A stretch of 64,000 nt of DNA from JAIBJN01 sp963802795 (GTDB taxonomy: Bacteria > Actinomycetota > Thermoleophilia > Gaiellales > Gaiellaceae): contig CAWDJV010000005.1 of the NCBI GenBank assembly GCA_963802795.1, positions 1-64,000 on the forward strand. The letters run 5' to 3'. The translations under genes and the position numbers were made by a program. Below are positions 60,570-64,000 of this stretch, piece by piece (within the stretch, counting starts at the first letter, position 1; each line of letters opens with the position of its first letter). The notes below the pieces were generated by a model. That model saw only the letters and a list, made by a program, of their open reading frames with translations, was not told where the DNA came from and ran no database searches.

Positions 60570-63160
60570 GGCTGCCGCCCCAGCAGGGCGAGCGGATCGA
60601 CCGCGACCGCGAGGTGGCTTTCACCTTCCACGGCGCGACCGTCCGCGGCTTCGAGGGCGACACGCTCGCGTCTGCCCTCTACGGCGAGGGCCAGCGGGTG
60701 TTCTCCCGAAGCTTCAAGTACCACAGGCCGCGCGGCCTCCTGTGCTGCCGCGGCACTTGCCCCAACTGCATGGTCAGCGTGGACGGGGTCCCGAACGTCC
60801 GCGCGTGTGTGACCCCGGTCAGCGAGGGCGCACGGGTCGAGGCGCAGAACGTCTGGGGCTCGCTCGACCACGACCTGCTCGCCGTCACCGACAAGGTCGG
60901 CGGGCCGTTCACGCCGGTCGGCTTCTACTACCGGACGATGATCCGGCCGCGCCGGGCATGGCCGCTCTACGAGCGGTTCCTGCGCAGCGTCGCCGGGCTC
61001 GGGAAGGTCGACCAGCACGCAGGACGCTCGCGGCGCTACGACGTCGAGCACCGGCGTGCGGAGGTGCTGGTGGTCGGGGGCGGCTCGGCGGGGCTCGAGG
61101 CAGCGCGCGAGGCCCTCGCGGAGGGCGCGCGCGTCGTCGTCGTGGACGATGGGCCGGATCCGGTCGAGCTGGAGGGAGCCGACGTCGTCAGGGGAACCGC
61201 GATCGGGATCTACGAGGGAGGGCTCGTTCCCGTGGACGGGGGCTCCGTCCTCTATCGATACCGGGCGGAACGGATCGTCGTCGCGGCGGGGGCCGTCGAG
61301 CAGCCGCTCCTCTTCCCGGGGAACGACCTCGTCGGCGTGGTTCTCCCCGAGGCGGTGCGCCGGCTCGTCGGCCGCTGGTCGCTCCGGCCGGGGGAGCGTG
61401 CGGTCGTGGTCTCGGCGGACGAGCAGGCGCTCGGCACGGTCGCGTTCCTCGAGCAGGCGGGCACCGATGTGGCCGAAGTCGTGGACCTGCGCGAGACGCG
61501 TGTGCGGCAGATCGCCGCACAGGGTCACGCCGGGCGCCTTGGCTCGGTCGAGCTGGACGGCCGGAAGGTGAGCTGCGACCTGCTCGTCATGTCGGGCGGG
61601 CGCCAGCCGGCGTACGCGCTGCTCGCCCACGCCGGCGCAAGGGTCGAGTACGACGACGCACGCGGTGTCTTCGTGCCGACCCACCTGCCCGCGGGTGTCG
61701 AGGTCGTGGGGACTGCGGCGGGTGAGGTCGACGACGCGACGGTTCCCGCTGCCACCTACAACGGCGCTGCGGGGAAGGGCAAGTGCTTCGTCTGCGTCTG
61801 TGAGGACGTCACCGACAAGGACGTCAAGCGCGCGATCGCCGAGGGATTCGACTCGATCGAGCTCGCCAAGCGCTACACGACCGTGACGATGGGCCCCTGC
61901 CAGGGGAAGCTCTGCCACCTCCCCTCCATCCGCCTCTACGCACGGGAGAACGAGACCGACGAGTCGACGATCGGGACGACGACGGCACGCCCTCCCTGGC
62001 AGCCGGTCGAGCTCGGGCTCCTTGCCGGGCGCACGCACGAGCCGGCGCAGCGCACCGCCATCCACCACCGCCACGAGGAGCTGGACGCGAAGATGATGTG
62101 GACGGGGACGTGGCGCCGCCCGCACTCCTACGGCGATCCCTCCGGCGAGGCGAAGAACGTCCACGACGCGCTCGGCGTCATCGACGTCTCCACGCTCGGC
62201 AAGCTGCTCGTGAGCGGGCCCGACGCGGCCGTCTTCCTCGAGCGCCTCTACCCGAACCGCTTCGCCGACCTGAAGGTCGGCCGGGTTCGCTACGGCGTCC
62301 TCAGCTCGGATGCCGGCCGGATCATGGACGACGGGACGATCGCCCGGCTCGACGAGCACGACTTCTACGTCACGACGACCTCCACGGGCGCGGGCGCCGT
62401 GGTCGAGTGGTTCGAGTGGTGGAACGCGATCTGGGGCCTGGACGTGCGGATCGTCAACGTCACCGGCGCGCTCGCGGCAGTCAACGTCGCGGGGCCCAAC
62501 GCGCGGGAGCTGATGACGCGCCTCACCGAGCTCGACGTCTCGAACGAGGCGTTCACGTACCTCGACGCGAAGCACGCGCGCATCGCGGGAGTCCTCGCAC
62601 TGGTTCTCCGGATCGGCTTCGTCGGGGAGCTCGGCTACGAGCTCCACTTCCCGAGCCCGTACGGCGAGCACGTCTGGGACGAGATCCTCGCGCGCGGGGC
62701 CGACCTCGGGGCTCGGCCGTTCGGGCTCGAGCCCCAGCGCATCCTCCGCCTCGAGAAGATGCACATCCTCGTCGGGCAGGACACCGATTCCGAGTCGAAC
62801 GTCCTCGAAGCGTCGATGCCGTGGATCGCGAAACTCGACAAGGACGACTTCGTCGGCAAGTGGTCGCTCGAGCACGTGCTCGAGCGCGGCTTTCGCGAGC
62901 AGCTCGTCGGCTTCGAGACCGAGAACGGCGTCGTGCCCGAGGAGGGCGGCCAGGTCGTAGTCGACGGCCGGCCCGGCGGGCGCGTCACGAGCGCCCGCTG
63001 GAGCGACCAACTCGGCCGCGCAATCGGGATGGCCTGGGTGCCCCCCGACCTCGCCGAGGAGGACGCCCAGCTGACCATCAAGGTGAACGGGTCGGTGGAG
63101 AAGGCACGCGTCCGCCTGCGCCCGTTCTTCGACCCCGACGGGGAGCACCTCCGATCGTGA
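60566..63160 (+). CDS. Sarcosine oxidase alpha-like / N-methylglutamate dehydrogenase subunit
   Basis: 864 residues. An N-terminal ferredoxin-like Fer2 domain (SFKYHRPRGLLCCRGTCPNCMV) is followed by an NAD-binding Rossmann domain (VLVVGGGSAGLEAAREALAEG), a BFD-like [2Fe-2S] segment (CFVCVCEDVTDKDVKRAIAEG and TVTMGPCQGKLC), and a C-terminal GCV_T/tetrahydrofolate domain (VIDVSTLGKLLVSGPDAAVFL, FVGELGYELHFP, LRLEKMHILVGQD). The folate domain captures the methyl carbon as methylene-THF. Equivalent to MgdC/SoxA. Coupled to soxD by ATGA. Confidence 0.9.
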   Translation: MRLPPQQGERIDRDREVAFTFHGATVRGFEGDTLASALYGEGQRVFSRSFKYHRPRGLLCCRGTCPNCMVSVDGVPNVRACVTPVSEGARVEAQNVWGSLDHDLLAVTDKVGGPFTPVGFYYRTMIRPRRAWPLYERFLRSVAGLGKVDQHAGRSRRYDVEHRRAEVLVVGGGSAGLEAAREALAEGARVVVVDDGPDPVELEGADVVRGTAIGIYEGGLVPVDGGSVLYRYRAERIVVAAGAVEQPLLFPGNDLVGVVLPEAVRRLVGRWSLRPGERAVVVSADEQALGTVAFLEQAGTDVAEVVDLRETRVRQIAAQGHAGRLGSVELDGRKVSCDLLVMSGGRQPAYALLAHAGARVEYDDARGVFVPTHLPAGVEVVGTAAGEVDDATVPAATYNGAAGKGKCFVCVCEDVTDKDVKRAIAEGFDSIELAKRYTTVTMGPCQGKLCHLPSIRLYARENETDESTIGTTTARPPWQPVELGLLAGRTHEPAQRTAIHHRHEELDAKMMWTGTWRRPHSYGDPSGEAKNVHDALGVIDVSTLGKLLVSGPDAAVFLERLYPNRFADLKVGRVRYGVLSSDAGRIMDDGTIARLDEHDFYVTTTSTGAGAVVEWFEWWNAIWGLDVRIVNVTGALAAVNVAGPNARELMTRLTELDVSNEAFTYLDAKHARIAGVLALVLRIGFVGELGYELHFPSPYGEHVWDEILARGADLGARPFGLEPQRILRLEKMHILVGQDTDSESNVLEASMPWIAKLDKDDFVGKWSLEHVLERGFREQLVGFETENGVVPEEGGQVVVDGRPGGRVTSARWSDQLGRAIGMAWVPPDLAEEDAQLTIKVNGSVEKARVRLRPFFDPDGEHLRS

Positions 63161-63164
63161 CGCG

Positions 63165-63653
63165 ATGAGCCACCTCGACTTCCTCAGCCCCGGACTGGCC
63201 GACGCCGAGGCGGTGTGGCGCTCGCCGCTCGAGCGGGCCCTCGCCCACGCTCCGGAAGGCGTCGAGGATCTCTCACGCACGGGCGTCCTCGACGTGCGAG
63301 GTGACGTCGACGGCCTGGATGCCGGCGAGGTCGTGCGCCTGACGCCCGAGCGTGCGCTCGTCCTCTGCGCGTACGACGAGACGGCTCGGGTGCGGACGCA
63401 GCTTGCCGGAGCCGGCCGCCTGGTCGTGGACGTGTCGGCCGGATGGGCCGGCCTGCGGGTTCGCGGCGAGACGCTCCTTCGGCGCCTGACCGACCTGGAT
63501 CTCGACGCGCTTCCGGCCGTCGGCGCGCTCGCCCACGTGCAAGCCCTCGTCCTCCGCGACGACGCCGACACGTTCCGTCTCTACTTCCCGCAGGAGTACG
63601 GCCACCACGTGGCCGAGGTCGTCGTGGACGCGGCAGCAGGGCTCGCCGAATGA
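63165..63653 (+). CDS. Sarcosine oxidase gamma-like / N-methylglutamate dehydrogenase subunit
   Basis: 162 residues starting four bases after the alpha-like gene. SoxG-like pattern: GVEDLSRTGVLDVRGDVDGL, VVDVSAGWAGLRVRGETLLRRL, LVLRDDADTFRLYFPQEYGHHV. The last stretch is typical of the folate-domain-like gamma subunit. Equivalent to MgdD. Its stop overlaps the beta-like ATG (63650). Confidence 0.8.
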   Translation: MSHLDFLSPGLADAEAVWRSPLERALAHAPEGVEDLSRTGVLDVRGDVDGLDAGEVVRLTPERALVLCAYDETARVRTQLAGAGRLVVDVSAGWAGLRVRGETLLRRLTDLDLDALPAVGALAHVQALVLRDDADTFRLYFPQEYGHHVAEVVVDAAAGLAE

Positions 63654-64000
63654 AGGACGTCTTCCGGATCCGGCGCATGTGGCGGCCGCGGGCCGAGCTT
63701 CGAGACCGCTACGACGTCGTCATCGTCGGCGGCGGCTCGCACGGGCTCGCGACCGCCTACTACCTGGCGAAGAACCACGGCATCACCGACGTCGCGATTC
63801 TGGAGAAGAGCTACATCGGCTCGGGGGCGGCGGGGCGCAACACGACCATCATCCGCGCCAACTACCGCACGCCCGAAGGGGCCGAGTTCTACAGGGCGAG
63901 CGTCGGGCTCTACGAGGGCCTCTCGGCCGACCTCGACTTCAACCTTCTCTTCTCCCAGCAGGGTCACCTGACCCTCGCGCACTCGGACCGGGGGACGATC
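63650..64000 (+). CDS. Sarcosine oxidase beta-like / N-methylglutamate dehydrogenase catalytic subunit, partial
   Basis: The first 117 residues are inside the window. FAD-binding Rossmann motif YDVVIVGGGSHGLATAYYLA, then SYIGSGAAGRNTTIIRANYR, the flavin-attachment region typical of SoxB-type amine oxidases. It oxidises the N-methyl group of sarcosine or N-methylglutamate. In the Mgd complex it corresponds to MgdA. The C-terminus is beyond the window. Confidence 0.85.
   Translation, partial: MKDVFRIRRMWRPRAELRDRYDVVIVGGGSHGLATAYYLAKNHGITDVAILEKSYIGSGAAGRNTTIIRANYRTPEGAEFYRASVGLYEGLSADLDFNLLFSQQGHLTLAHSDRGTI

Noticed and set aside
60434..63571. 1045-residue open frame antisense to the sox-like genes
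   Set aside because: Antisense shadow of GC-rich coding sequence; the plus-strand reading has complete enzyme motifs.

Overview
The window reads as GC-rich actinobacterial chromosome. The block 36.0-41.2 kb (rpsF-ssb-rpsR-rplI, then dnaB and purA) is core genome. Gene style (cupins, LVIVD-type secreted proteins, PucR and GntR regulators, a soxBDAG-like operon) would fit a soil lineage such as Thermoleophilia, but no 16S gene is present, so that placement is inference. Many genes, including essential purA, carry single-base frameshifts, often at homopolymers. Much of the apparent gene decay may therefore be assembly error rather than biology.

Left part (1-35 kb) is accessory. It starts with small stress and regulatory genes (CsbD, a winged-helix regulator with a 22-bp tandem duplication at its start, a STAS protein, a DUF892 ferritin-like protein) and gene remnants. 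From 4.9 to 28 kb lies a mosaic marked by 3'-half remnants of tRNA-Val(GAC) (two copies) and of tRNA-Sec (three clear copies, one eroded). Two direct repeats of about 1.1 kb, each holding a nucleotidyl cyclase, a strong hairpin and a tRNA-Sec 3' half, flank about 12 kb of cargo: a membrane sulfatase, a YibE/F protein, a secreted nuclease/phosphatase, a MocR regulator with a LysE exporter, and a cupin-cyclase. A second duplicated block (DUF2000 plus MocR) is complete for one gene at 13 kb and for the other at 25 kb. No integrase was recognised. From 28 to 35 kb lie secreted LVIVD and M28 proteins, a RibD-type reductase, a DJ-1/PfpI protein, a SIMPL lipoprotein and a cell-wall amidase.

Middle part (35-52.5 kb): after the ribosomal/replication block come secreted proteins and a formate dehydrogenase locus. 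mobA, a methyltransferase and fdhD run leftward. A fused NuoE/NuoF-like subunit and the catalytic subunit fdhA run rightward. The fdhA frame is interrupted only by a TGA at the exact active-site position, so it is read as selenocysteine. This gives a functional reason for a tRNA-Sec gene, whose 3' half recurs in the left part.

Right part (52.5-64 kb): a PucR-type regulator, then a gene set matching the N-methylglutamate pathway: gmaS, the three N-methylglutamate synthase subunits, a GST-fold protein, a GntR regulator with a palindrome over its promoter, and soxD-, soxA-, soxG- and soxB-like N-methylglutamate dehydrogenase or sarcosine oxidase subunits, mostly overlapping head to tail. Together with the selenoprotein formate dehydrogenase this suggests growth on methylated amines: the methyl carbon goes to tetrahydrofolate or formaldehyde, then formate, then CO2 with NADH. 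The last gene runs off the window.
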